A DNA stretch of 47,932 bases. Origin: Sinosporangium album (GTDB taxonomy: Bacteria > Actinomycetota > Actinomycetes > Streptosporangiales > Streptosporangiaceae). The notes under the pieces were generated by a model. The model was given only the letters and a program-made list of their open reading frames with translations. It was not told the origin of the DNA and did no database searches. Of the stretch, positions 1-7,555 are shown in pieces. Position numbers and translations under genes: made by a program. Within the stretch, counting starts at the first letter, position 1. Every line of letters starts with the position of its first letter. The stretch lies in the NCBI RefSeq assembly GCF_900100605.1, contig NZ_FNCN01000041.1:1-47932 (forward strand), written 5' to 3'.

Positions 1-227
1 TCGACTGTTCCGGCTCTGGTGTCCCATTCACGTGGCCGGTAGCCGTTGCGGTGGTTGACGCGGTCGTCGCTGCGCTCGCCGTAGCCGGCGCCGCACAGGG
101 TGTCGGCCTCGGCCGACATCAACGCGTCGGCCATGGTCTTCACCATGGATCGCAACATGTCGGGGTCGCCGGTCTCGATCTGCTTCGCCAGCCAGGCGGC
201 AGGGTTCACACTGTTGTTCGCGGCCAT
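1..227 (-). mobile_element. IS256-family transposase, N-terminal part (runs off the window)
   Basis: The minus strand opens with ATG at 227 after a GGAG ribosome site and reads MAANNSVNPAAWLAKQIETG, then LMSAEADTLCGAGYGERSDD and VNHRNGYRPREWDTRAGTV up to the window edge. The segment AD-x-LCGAGYGERS followed by NGYRPREWDTRAGTV is the N-terminus typical of mutator/IS256 DDE transposases. About 75 residues are visible; the catalytic DDE residues lie outside the window, so intactness cannot be judged. The element end probably lies near 330-345, where sequence of a disrupted regulator gene begins. Terminal inverted repeats cannot be confirmed with one end only. Confidence 0.85.
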
Positions 228-339
228 CGCCTGTTCTCCTTCGATCATGGTTTCAGCAACCTGAAGGATCACGCGATGGCCGTGTTCATTTCACGGTCGC
301 CACGCTTGTGGCCAGGTCAAACTCGTACACCACTTCCGT

Positions 340-861
340 GGACGCAACCCGTGGCAGCCGCTCCTTGTTCCGGGACTGCTGCAGACCGAGGACTATGCGC
401 GAGCCGTACTGCGGGGCATACCCGGCGCGACGGAGGAGGAGATAGAACAGCTGGTCCAAGCACGGATGGAGAGGCAGAAGATACTTACGCGCTCGAACCC
501 TCCGACGTTCTGGGTTGTGCTCGACGAAGGGGTGCTGCATCGGCCGATCGGAGGCAGAGAGGTCCTCCGGCTGGAGTTGGAGCATCTTATCCGGGCGGTC
601 GATTCTCGCCGCGTGTCCATTCAGGTGGTTCCCTTGTCGCTGGGAGTCGCAACGGGTCTGCTGGGAGGGTTCATGATCGCCCAACTCGCGAGTGGTGGAG
701 ATATCGTGTACTTGGAATCGCCTAATGGGCACGCTCAAGTTACGAACCGGGTCGAAGACGTCAAAGAGATCAAGTTCCGATACGACTCCATACGCGTTGA
801 GGCTAATCCCGCTCACGTATCGGTCGCGATGATCAGAGAGGCGGTGCAGGCGTGGACCTGA
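340..861 (+). pseudogene. 5'-truncated HTH-DUF5753 regulator (C-terminal half only)
   Basis: In frame from about 340 the translation reads PWQPLLVPGLLQTEDYARAV and continues to a TGA at 861. LLVPGLLQTEDYAR is the hallmark start of DUF5753, and the later LTRSNPPTFWVVLDEGVLHR and GDIVYLE also fit. Family members carry an N-terminal XRE helix-turn-helix of about 100 residues; here the frame is closed at 262-264 and the IS256-type sequence starts instead. An internal ATG at 466 could still give 131 residues, but it lacks the HTH and part of DUF5753. I read this as a regulator cut by the transposon next to it. The 3' end overlaps the DUF397 gene, as in intact pairs. Confidence 0.75.
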
Positions 862-1064
862 CTGACGAGCTTCGGAATGCTGCTTGGCGCAAAGCCACGA
901 AGAGCGGCCCCAGCGGAGGAGACTGTTTGGAGGTGGCCGCTCTGTCGGGTGGGCGTGTGGCTCTGCGTGATACGGAGAGTCCTGGGCAGGCGCCGTTCGT
1001 GGTGAGTGCCGGAGTCTGGGATGCGTTCATCGATGGCGCGAAGAACGGTGAGTTCGACTTCTAG
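852..1064 (+). CDS. DUF397 domain protein
   Basis: This 70-residue protein starts at a GTG that overlaps the end of the DUF5753 remnant by 10 bases. It shows AAWRKATKSGPSGGDCLEVA, then VALRDTESPGQAPFVVS and a W-x-AF-x-x-GAKNGEF end, which is the full DUF397 pattern. Such proteins are small partners encoded beside HTH-DUF5753 regulators in actinomycetes (the whiJ-type pairs that influence development). Here the partner gene appears intact while the regulator has lost its DNA-binding half, so it is probably an orphan. A hairpin terminator follows directly. Confidence 0.85.
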   Translation: MDLTDELRNAAWRKATKSGPSGGDCLEVAALSGGRVALRDTESPGQAPFVVSAGVWDAFIDGAKNGEFDF

Positions 1065-1077
1065 CCTCATCGAGCCC

Positions 1078-1110
1078 AATGTGAAGGCCCTGTCCCGGGG
1101 CCTTCACATT
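1078..1110 (+). terminator. Hairpin terminator after DUF397 gene
   Basis: A perfect 12-bp inverted repeat (AATGTGAAGGCC / GGCCTTCACATT) with a 9-nt loop begins 13 bases after the DUF397 stop codon. It has no long U-tract, as is common in high-GC actinomycetes. Confidence 0.7.
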
Positions 1111-1214
1111 GACTTACGTGGCCACGTCTCAATACGCCAGACTGGCGCTGCATCTGGCCTGACCCGGAACTCGGACCTACCGTCAGAGTGAATCGTCTTC
1201 TCTCGGAGGTTCCC

Positions 1215-1352
1215 ATGAGCATGCCGAGCGGTCTCCCCATGCGACCTTGAGGCTTGGGGCGGATGACTGAGCATCTCCCGGAGTCGCCGTCGCTGTACGA
1301 AATGGTTGCGCTCGACCCCGTCACCCAGATCACCCACTTCTACGATGCATAA
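1215..1352 (+). pseudogene. Possible fossil of an ATP-grasp-modified RiPP precursor
   Basis: After a GGAGG site, an ATG at 1215 reads MSMPSGLPMRP, then a TGA at 1248. In the same frame it resumes as GLGRMTEHLPESPSLYE, VALDPVTQITHFYDA, then a TAA at 1350. Read through, the first stop falls where a Trp (TGG) would give RPWGLGRM, and the DPVTQ-x-x-x-(F/Y)YD block recalls precursor peptides of ATP-grasp-modified RiPPs in Streptomyces and relatives. The usual GKHGTS-like core tail is missing, and no ATP-grasp or methyltransferase gene is seen nearby. The family link is from memory of the pattern only. An alternative is an unrelated 29-residue ORF starting at 1263. Confidence 0.3.
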
Positions 1353-1473
1353 GGAGAGGATAGGTCTGATCGGATGGTGCTGGTGTCGCGGTTTCCGCTG
1401 GTCGTGGCACTTGCGGGCGTAGGCGCTCGATGGTCACTTCCGCGCGCGCCATGCGTTGCCTTACCTCACTCCA

Positions 1474-1500
1474 CCTAGGGCTTTTAATGGTTTGCCTAGG
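1474..1500. promoter_or_regulatory. Paired CCTAGG palindromes upstream of FBP gene
   Basis: CCTAGG occurs at 1474-1479 and 1495-1500, exactly 21 bp apart (two helical turns), in an A/T-richer stretch just before the FBP-domain gene. The spacing suits a dimeric regulator binding one DNA face, but no factor can be named. Confidence 0.3.
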
Positions 1501-1528
1501 ACCTCTAGGAAAACTAGCGTCTCTTCTT

Positions 1529-2023
1529 ATGAGACCGGTGACCGAGCGCGAGGTCCGCGCGTCCTTCGTGAACTGCACCAAAGGTGAGGCGAAGCGCCTT
1601 GCCGTACCTCGGAATCTGTCCACGTGGCCGTGGGAGGACCTGGACTTTCTGGGCTGGCAGGACCCGGCCGCGCCGGAACGTGCCTACCTGGTCGCCGAGG
1701 TGGGTGACGGTCTCGTGGGGGTGGCGCTGCGGCGCGCCGCGCCGCATGCCGGGCATGTACGGCGCAGCATGTGTTCGCTGTGCCTGACCACGCACTCGCG
1801 CGACGGGGTTTCGCTGATGACCGCCGCCCGCAGTGGCCGGAACGGGCAGCAGGGTAATTCGGTCGGCGCGTATTTCTGCAGTGATCTGGCCTGCTCCCTC
1901 TACCTCAGAGGCAAGAAGCAGGTCGGCCCCGGCGGGCGGCCGCATGAGACGCTCTCTCTGGAGGAGAAGATCCAGAGGACCGCGGAGTACCTGGCCGGGT
2001 TCCTGGGCAAGGTCGTCGCTTGA
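1529..2023 (+). CDS. FBP-domain (treble-clef zinc finger) protein
   Basis: This 164-residue protein resembles actinobacterial FBP-domain proteins, whose C-terminal treble-clef finger is related to that of fusidic-acid/EF-G-binding proteins. Visible are the opening MRPVTEREVRASFVNCTKGE, the block LDFLGWQDP, and the finger cysteines in RRSMCSLCLTTH and YFCSDLACSLY. The ATG at 1529 is preferred because homology begins there; the frame stays open upstream to 1430 but reads as unrelated sequence. Direct EF-G binding is not established for the actinobacterial forms. The stop codon is 20 bases from the ATG of the next gene, suggesting co-transcription. Confidence 0.8.
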   Translation: MRPVTEREVRASFVNCTKGEAKRLAVPRNLSTWPWEDLDFLGWQDPAAPERAYLVAEVGDGLVGVALRRAAPHAGHVRRSMCSLCLTTHSRDGVSLMTAARSGRNGQQGNSVGAYFCSDLACSLYLRGKKQVGPGGRPHETLSLEEKIQRTAEYLAGFLGKVVA

Positions 2024-2043
2024 CAGAGAGGTCGATCACGATC

Positions 2044-2718
2044 ATGAAGGTGTTCCAGATCGGCGCCGCCGGCGGCGTGGGACGTCGGCTCGCCCGCCTG
2101 CTCGCCACCCTCGGTGACCAGGTGACCGGCATGCACCGCGACCCCGCCCAGGCCGAGATCGTGCGCGCCTCCGGGGCGGCACCGCTCGCCGGGGACCTCA
2201 TCCACGACTCGGTGGAGGAACTCGCGGCGAAGATCGGCGGGCACGACGCGGTCGTGTTCTCCGCCGGGGCGCACGGCACAGGAGTGGACAAGACCAGCGC
2301 GATCGATGGCGCAGGGTTGGAGAAGGCCGCCGCGGCGGCCGACCGGGCTGGGGTGTCGCGGTTCGTGCTCGTGTCGGCTTTCCCAGACGCGGGCCGCGGA
2401 CGCCAGACCACCGAGGGCTTCGAGCACTACATCCGGGTGAAGAAGGCCGCCGACGCCCACCTCGCCCGTACCGACCTCGACTGGCTCATCGTTCGCCCGG
2501 GCACTCTTCTCGACGACCCCGGCACCGGTCGTGTCACCGCCGGCCTCGCACTCGAATACGGCAGTGTGCACCGCGACGACGTGGCCGCCTTCCTCGCCGC
2601 CGCCCTCCATGAGCCGAGGCTGAACCGCGTCATCGTCGAACTCACATCCGGCGCCACCCCGGTCGCCGACGCGGTAGCCCACCTCGCGGCCACCACCCAG
2701 AGCCGTGCCGCCCGATAG
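2044..2718 (+). CDS. NAD(P)-binding atypical SDR (YhfK/YwnB type)
   Basis: The product (224 residues) is a Rossmann protein of the atypical short-chain dehydrogenase group. It starts KVFQIGAAGGVGRRLARLL, which holds the glycine-rich dinucleotide loop, and continues with AVVFSAGAHG, FVLVSAFPDAGRG and LDWLIVRPGTLLDDPGTG. There is no YxxxK catalytic pair, so it may act as an NAD(P)H sensor, flavin-reductase-like protein or epimerase-like enzyme; the substrate is unknown. The ATG at 2044 follows GAGAGG; a TTG at 2020 overlapping the FBP gene stop is an alternative start. Confidence 0.8.
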   Translation: MKVFQIGAAGGVGRRLARLLATLGDQVTGMHRDPAQAEIVRASGAAPLAGDLIHDSVEELAAKIGGHDAVVFSAGAHGTGVDKTSAIDGAGLEKAAAAADRAGVSRFVLVSAFPDAGRGRQTTEGFEHYIRVKKAADAHLARTDLDWLIVRPGTLLDDPGTGRVTAGLALEYGSVHRDDVAAFLAAALHEPRLNRVIVELTSGATPVADAVAHLAATTQSRAAR

Positions 2719-3076
2719 GGCCCGGTAGGACCCGGTAGGAATGGACGACCGCGGATGAGCGGCGTCCACGACGCGGGCCGCTCTCTCCGAGAGCGACCGG
2801 ATCAGCGTCCCCGTGGCCGGCGCCCCTGCGCGGCCACGCCTTCGGCGACGTCGTCGTCCTTGACGCCTGCGGGCTTGAGAGGTCACGCCCGCGAGCGCTC
2901 AAGGATGAGCGCTCCCTGGGCAGCGACGTGGCGTTGCGCGAACGCTCATTTCGCGGCCTGCGCCGACGCTGGTCCGGGCCGGGTTGGCGGTCGCCTCTGG
3001 GGAGGGGAGGTCCCACTGCAGCGGCCTTGTCGGGAGAGGTCGGGCCCGAGGTCGCCTCCGCGCGAAGGGCTTGGCG
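2719..3076. other. Intergenic region, no gene seen
   Basis: This 358-bp gap separates convergent genes. Near the start it has a short direct repeat (GGCCCGGTAGGACCCGGTAGG-like), and at 2893-2914 two copies of the palindrome GAGCGCTC separated by AAGGAT. Open frames here lack recognisable homology. Confidence 0.4.
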
Positions 3077-4597
3077 TTAGGGGAAGACGCGGTAGTGGTA
3101 GCTGTGCGAGTGGGTGAAACCGCTGCGGGTGTAGAGGCGGTGGGCGGCGGTGTTGTCCTCTTCGACCTGGAGGTAGAGGCGGGGGGCCGCGTGGGCGATG
3201 GCCCACTGGGCGGCGGCGTGGAGGAGGCTGCCGCCGACGCCGGTGCGGCGGTGGTCGGAGCTGGTGGTCATGCTGAAGATGCCGGTCCAGCCGGTGTTGG
3301 CGACGAGGAGGGCCATGCCGATGAGCTGGGCGTCCTTGACGGCGGTGAGCATGGCTGCGGGGGGAGGGGCGTGGCCGACGATGTCGGTGGCCACAGCGGT
3401 GCTGCCGGGGTTGCCGTCGAGTTGGGTGAAGACCTTGGCCATGGTGGCGGGATCGTCGGTCGCCCGGACCTCGACGGTGGGGGTGGTGGCGGTGATGACG
3501 TCGTGGGCGGCGGCTGTGAGCGCAAGGGTCGGGGCGGCGCGGCGGTAGCCCCGGTGTGCGAGAAGCTCGTCGAGCTGGGTGTGGTGTTCGGCGGGGCTTA
3601 CTTGGATGAGGGCGGAAAGGTCACGCTCCTCGTAGAAGCTCACGATGTGTTGAAGCTCCCGATCGACGTCCGCGGAGATCTGGTACGGCGGGAGCGCGGA
3701 GTTGGTCCGTTTCCTGGTGACGCCGGGGGTGTGCCTGAGAAGCCATCCGTGCAGTTTTTCGATGATGGGGGCCGGCCAGGCGAGGGCGGCGCGCTGTTCG
3801 ATCTGCCAGGGGGTGGAGGCGCGGCAGTGCCGTACGAGCTCGGGGATGAGTTTGGTGAGCAGGACGTGGTCTTCGGGACGCGCGGGTTCGTATTCGGTGA
3901 TGCCCAGACCGATGATCTCGAAGCGCTCGGCGAGGGCCGAGACATGCGTGATCAGCTCGTAGGGAAGGAAGCCGGAGGGTTCGGGGACGCCGACGGAGGC
4001 GAAGGTGTCGGGGTCGAGGACATCAAGGTCGATGTGGATATAGACCGCGCGTGCGCCGGTGTGCCGGACTGCCTCGATGAGGGCTGACATGTCGGGTTTG
4101 CTGATGTGGGTGATGCCCGAGGTGTTGACGTAGTCCTGCTCGGCGGGGTCCAGGGCGCGTGCTCCCGCCAAGATCACTTGTTGTGGGCGGAGCCGGTGCG
4201 GGGGCAGGAGGTCCGGCGGGCCTTCGCCGAGGAGGGTGCGCAGCACCATGCCGTGGAAGGCGCCGGAGGGGGAGGTGTCGGGGGTGTTGAGGTCGGCGTG
4301 GGCGTCGAACCACACCACGGCGAGGTCGTCGCCGTGCTCGCGCACGGCCGCCGAGACCGGCGCCAGCTCGACGCCGCAGTCGCCGCCGACCGTGACCGTG
4401 AATCGCTTGGCCGCGTCGGTGAACACGGCGTGGGCGCGAGCTGCCGTTTGGGCGAGCGCGGGGCCGGCCTCGACGGTTATGCGCTCGGTGCCGTGGGTGA
4501 GGTCGGCCAGGATCGCCGCGCCTTCCCGCAACCTTTCGGCTGTGGCGGAGGACGACCCCTGCCACTGGGGCACCTCGACGACGGTCATATCCGGCAA
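3077..4597 (-). CDS. Arginase-family / GNAT acetyltransferase fusion
   Basis: The 506-residue protein joins two enzymes. Residues 1-260 form a ureohydrolase (arginase/agmatinase) domain with GGDCGVE (71-77), WFDAHADLNTPD (97-108), IHIDLDVLDP (188-197) and ITEYEP (233-238), supplying nearly all Mn ligands. The first ligand is Cys74 where classical GGDH has His. Residues 270-506 carry GWLLRHTPGVTRKRTNSALP, as in Rv0428c/cg3035-type GNAT proteins, then a GNAT fold with the acetyl-CoA loop RRTGVGGSLL near 450. The TTG at 4597 has AAAGGA 7 nt upstream and is preferred to the ATG at 4588. Arginine-like guanidino hydrolysis coupled to N-acetylation is an inference; the real substrate is unknown. Confidence 0.85.
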   Translation of the reverse strand: MPDMTVVEVPQWQGSSSATAERLREGAAILADLTHGTERITVEAGPALAQTAARAHAVFTDAAKRFTVTVGGDCGVELAPVSAAVREHGDDLAVVWFDAHADLNTPDTSPSGAFHGMVLRTLLGEGPPDLLPPHRLRPQQVILAGARALDPAEQDYVNTSGITHISKPDMSALIEAVRHTGARAVYIHIDLDVLDPDTFASVGVPEPSGFLPYELITHVSALAERFEIIGLGITEYEPARPEDHVLLTKLIPELVRHCRASTPWQIEQRAALAWPAPIIEKLHGWLLRHTPGVTRKRTNSALPPYQISADVDRELQHIVSFYEERDLSALIQVSPAEHHTQLDELLAHRGYRRAAPTLALTAAAHDVITATTPTVEVRATDDPATMAKVFTQLDGNPGSTAVATDIVGHAPPPAAMLTAVKDAQLIGMALLVANTGWTGIFSMTTSSDHRRTGVGGSLLHAAAQWAIAHAAPRLYLQVEEDNTAAHRLYTRSGFTHSHSYHYRVFP

Positions 4598-5402
4598 CTG
4601 TCCGTCCTTTCACCATAAGGATGGTTACGGGGTTCTTCTCCTATGGTCGCATCGTCGTAGAGAGATGTGGTGTCTCCGCGATCTGCTGGCTGCGTGGTGC
4701 TTGCGTGTCAGGAGGGGGAATCGGGCCTCGGCGGGCTGCTGAGAGTGTCTGTGGTGAAAGCAACTGTTTCAATCGCGTGCTCGAAGTCTCTGGCGAGGTG
4801 GTGGAATTGCCGGAGGCATCGAGGCTTCGCCAGGCGGACGTGCCGCTCTTCGTGCCGGCCGTGGGAATGATCGGCACCATCGGAGGGCGGTCGGCGGTCG
4901 ACGCGGACCGTGTATTCGAGATGCTGCCGCGACCGGTGTGGGCACCCGATGTGGTTGTCCGGTGGGGCATGGGCGGTGGGGCATGGGCGGTGCTGCATGG
5001 GCGGTGGGGCGTAGGCGGTGCTGCGTCCGCTGATCGCCGTGGCCGGTCGGCCGGCCTGGCCGGCGAGGGCGTGGCCGGGTCGGCGAGGTGAGGGCGTCGC
5101 GCTCCGCCACGGTGGTCGGTCTATGCGCTGCGGCTCGTGTGCAACATGCCGTGGGCACCGGTGCTTTGTGGGCTTGGCGCTTTTCTGTCGTGCGGCACAC
5201 GGCATGGCCTCGCGCTGATCGTCGCGCTGTCCGGGATTGATCGCGGTCGGCGCGATGAGGGCGGATCAGGCGGTCGGCTGGGGTGCTGCTTGTGCCGTAT
5301 GTGCCGGGGGTGACTTCGCTGCGGCCTTGAACGCGGGGGTGTGGCGGCTCAATCAGAGGGCGACCGGGTGGAGGGAAGGCGCCGGGGCTCCGGTCGGGTG
5401 GG
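4598..5402. other. Long gene-poor region with degenerate repeats
   Basis: About 800 bp lie between two minus-strand genes. Open frames on both strands have low-complexity translations and no recognisable domain. From about 4962 to 5030 there is an imperfect direct repeat built on GGTGGGGCATGGGCGGTG. The first 30 bases hold the ribosome site of the arginase-GNAT gene. Confidence 0.5.
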
Positions 5403-6110
5403 TCAGGGGGTGTCGCCGAGCAGGGTGTCGATGAATTCCTGGACGCTCAGGTGGACGTCGGTCTCGGGGAGTTTGATCGGACGGCGTGTGGTGGGACGCA
5501 GGTCGAGTGTCACCAGGCGGGGCGGGAGTGAAAGCTCGGGGTCGGGGGCGTCAAGGCCGGGGATCTCTACCTCGACGGTGTTGACGAAGCCGTCGGGGGA
5601 GATGGTCACTTTGCCGGTGGCGCGCTGCCGGGAGAGGCCGGGGTGGTTTTCCTCCAAGCCCTCCTTCAGGGTGGTGCCGAGGCTGGGAGGGGAGTCGTGC
5701 ACGACCTTGGCGAAGTCGACGTCGATCTCGATGGAGCGGGTGGCGGGCCCGGCGGTGCGCTCGGTGGCCGAGGTCACGCCGTAGAGCCAGTAGAGGGGGG
5801 CGACGGGGGTGACGCCGATGCCGTGGACCTCGATCTCGACCCACTGGACGGGCTCTTCGCTGACGCGCTGGAAGACCGACTGGTGTGAGAAGAAGCCGGG
5901 CATCGTGACGATGTCACCGCCCTCCTCGGACAGCACGTCGAGCACCATGCTGGTCGCGACGGCGGGGATGGCGAGGTCCATGTAGCCGTTGCCGCTGCCG
6001 CCGAGCGAGACCCCCTCGCGGGTGCCGACGAACCAGTCGAAGTTAAATGTTCCATGCTTGAGGGTCTTTCCCAGCGCTGTCTGGATTTTTCCGATTTGGT
6101 TGGTTGTCAC
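5403..6110 (-). CDS. Uncharacterised 235-residue protein
   Basis: I do not recognise this protein. It starts at GTG (6110) with GGAG six to seven bases upstream and ends at 5403. There is no signal peptide and no transmembrane segment. It contains VSLGGSGNGYMDLAIPAVAT near residue 34, several acidic stretches and regular beta-type alternation, suggesting a soluble, mainly beta protein. It stands alone, flanked by 800 bp and 490 bp of gene-poor DNA. Its codon use looks like that of the genuine genes (G/C at third positions), which supports it being real. Confidence 0.6.
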   Translation of the reverse strand: MTTNQIGKIQTALGKTLKHGTFNFDWFVGTREGVSLGGSGNGYMDLAIPAVATSMVLDVLSEEGGDIVTMPGFFSHQSVFQRVSEEPVQWVEIEVHGIGVTPVAPLYWLYGVTSATERTAGPATRSIEIDVDFAKVVHDSPPSLGTTLKEGLEENHPGLSRQRATGKVTISPDGFVNTVEVEIPGLDAPDPELSLPPRLVTLDLRPTTRRPIKLPETDVHLSVQEFIDTLLGDTP

Positions 6111-6598
6111 TGCTGTCTCCTGGTGGTGCGTGTGTCATTCCCGGTTCCCTGATAGGCGAGATTTACAGGTCGATCGGGGGCCCATTAATGGTCGGGGCCT
6201 GGCGCTAAGGAAGTTTACCCGCACTATCGACCGCTGATCGACGGGTAGTCGATCAGAAATTTCTCTCCTCGACCCCCATTGGAGACGGTGCCGTGTTTTC
6301 TGCCTTTTCTCGGTTAAGGGTTGGAAGCCGGGAATGGTGGTGATCGGATGGGGATGAATACCCGTAGGGCTCTGGTCTGGAGCGAAAGAAGAGCTCGCCG
6401 GACGAGCCCCGGAGGGCGCGGGCCGCAAACGACGAGTGGCCTGGTCGTGGTCGCGAAAACGCTGCCACGGCCAGGCCACATCATCGGACAATGCCACCGG
6501 GATCGGCTTACGGGTGCGGTGCGGGGAAGGGCTTTCGCTCCCACTTTCGCCCGTCGGCTCCGGCATGGACCGGCTGACGGGCGAACGCGCCCCCGGTG
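6111..6598. other. Intergenic region, no gene seen
   Basis: A 488-bp gap between two minus-strand genes. Apart from the palindrome at 6234-6256 I see no gene. The part nearest 6111-6350 is A/T-richer than its surroundings and probably holds the promoter of the gene ending at 5403. Confidence 0.4.
6234..6256. promoter_or_regulatory. Perfect palindrome, possible operator
   Basis: CTGATCGAC and GTCGATCAG form a perfect 9-bp inverted repeat around a 5-bp centre, 124 bp upstream of the start codon of the minus-strand gene at 5403-6110. A dimeric repressor site is the simplest reading; a hairpin in an RNA is the alternative. Confidence 0.4.
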
Positions 6599-7555
6599 TC
6601 ACCAGAAGCGTCTGCAGCCCCCGTGACAGCTCCGCGCCTTGGAACCGCACACGGCCACCATGCACGCGAGAACAGCCGACATGAATATCAGTCCCCTGCA
6701 CCGCATGGCGGGCGCGGCGCAATTGGCTCCGACACAGGCCAACATGCAACTGAAATACTGCCGCGACCCGGCGGGGGCCGCCAGGGCACTCGGCTCGGCC
6801 GCGCTGATCGTGAAATCGTTGCGGTCGACAGTGTTCTTCTTCTTGATGACGTCAAGGTCGGCGGCCACATGTTCCACAATGGTCTTCGGGCGATCGAGGT
6901 CACCGCCGAACTCGTGGGAGAGCACGGCGGCCCGAACCCTTGCCTCCCTCCTGTCCTCCGGAGCGAAGAAGAGCATGACGAGTGTCGAGCCGGCGTCGGT
7001 GGCGAAGGCCACGGTCTCCTTGATCTCACCGCCGAACCCGCTTTGCGGAAGCCGGGCGATGGCGTCCTTCACCTGATCGGTCGAAGTGGCGGTCCGGACG
7101 GCCCGCTTGAGGTCCGTGCCCTTGAGGAGACCGGACGGGTCGTCGGCCGAAGATCGCGCGGCGGAGGTGCCGGTGCCGAGGGTGAGGCCGAGGAGGGCGA
7201 GTGCGCCGGTGCCGGTGGCGCGGAGCATGGCGCGGCGGCTGGTGCCGCCGCCGGCGGCGGCGGTGGCGGTTTCGCGGGTGATGCGGCGGGCGATGCGGGC
7301 GGCGCGGCGGATGCCGACTCCGGCGGTGAGGCGGGCGGACATGGCCAGGCCGGTGGCGATGTGGACGGTGGTGCCGTCGTCGATGACGAGGGTGGGCCGG
7401 TGTTTCCAGCCCGGCTTGTGGGTGTCGAGCAGGGCCTTCATTTCGGGATCGTGGAGGCTGCGGGTTTCGAGCCACTGCCCGGCCTCCTCGTCGATGCCCT
7501 TGGCCGTCGAGGTGCAGACGTGACACCCGTCGTCGAACAGCAGGTATCGCTTCAC
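6599..7555 (-). CDS. CxxC domain + internal Tat-like signal + Cys-rich tail (halocin C8-like architecture)
   Basis: This 318-residue protein has three parts. Residues 1-80 form a thioredoxin/DCC-like domain starting KRYLLFDDGCHVC with Cys11 and Cys14 as a CxxC pair. Residues 105-132 hold TSRRAMLRATG followed by a hydrophobic run, which looks like a twin-arginine signal placed inside the protein. The last 55 residues carry eight cysteines (about 270, 274, 279, 286, 298, 303, 310, 314) in a small hydrophobic module. Haloarchaeal halocin C8 is likewise made as a Tat-signal/immunity-domain/Cys-rich-tail precursor, so a bacteriocin-like peptide released from the C-terminus is plausible but unproven. 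GTG at 7555 follows GGAAAGAGG; the frame stays open upstream to 7882 with low-complexity sequence. Confidence 0.65.
   Translation of the reverse strand: MKRYLLFDDGCHVCTSTAKGIDEEAGQWLETRSLHDPEMKALLDTHKPGWKHRPTLVIDDGTTVHIATGLAMSARLTAGVGIRRAARIARRITRETATAAAGGGTSRRAMLRATGTGALALLGLTLGTGTSAARSSADDPSGLLKGTDLKRAVRTATSTDQVKDAIARLPQSGFGGEIKETVAFATDAGSTLVMLFFAPEDRREARVRAAVLSHEFGGDLDRPKTIVEHVAADLDVIKKKNTVDRNDFTISAAEPSALAAPAGSRQYFSCMLACVGANCAAPAMRCRGLIFMSAVLACMVAVCGSKARSCHGGCRRFW

Noticed and set aside
2984-4087. A 367-residue Gly/Val-rich plus-strand frame
   Set aside because: It is antisense to the arginase-GNAT gene, whose catalytic motifs are clear.
3077-4597. Arginase and GNAT as two genes joined by a sequencing error
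   Set aside because: The frame is continuous, the linker (about 258-275) keeps normal codon use, and no internal ribosome site or start stands at the boundary; still listed as a possible refutation.
4621-5091. A 156-residue plus-strand frame in the gap after the arginase-GNAT gene
   Set aside because: No domain, repeat-rich Gly/Ala end and no convincing ribosome site.
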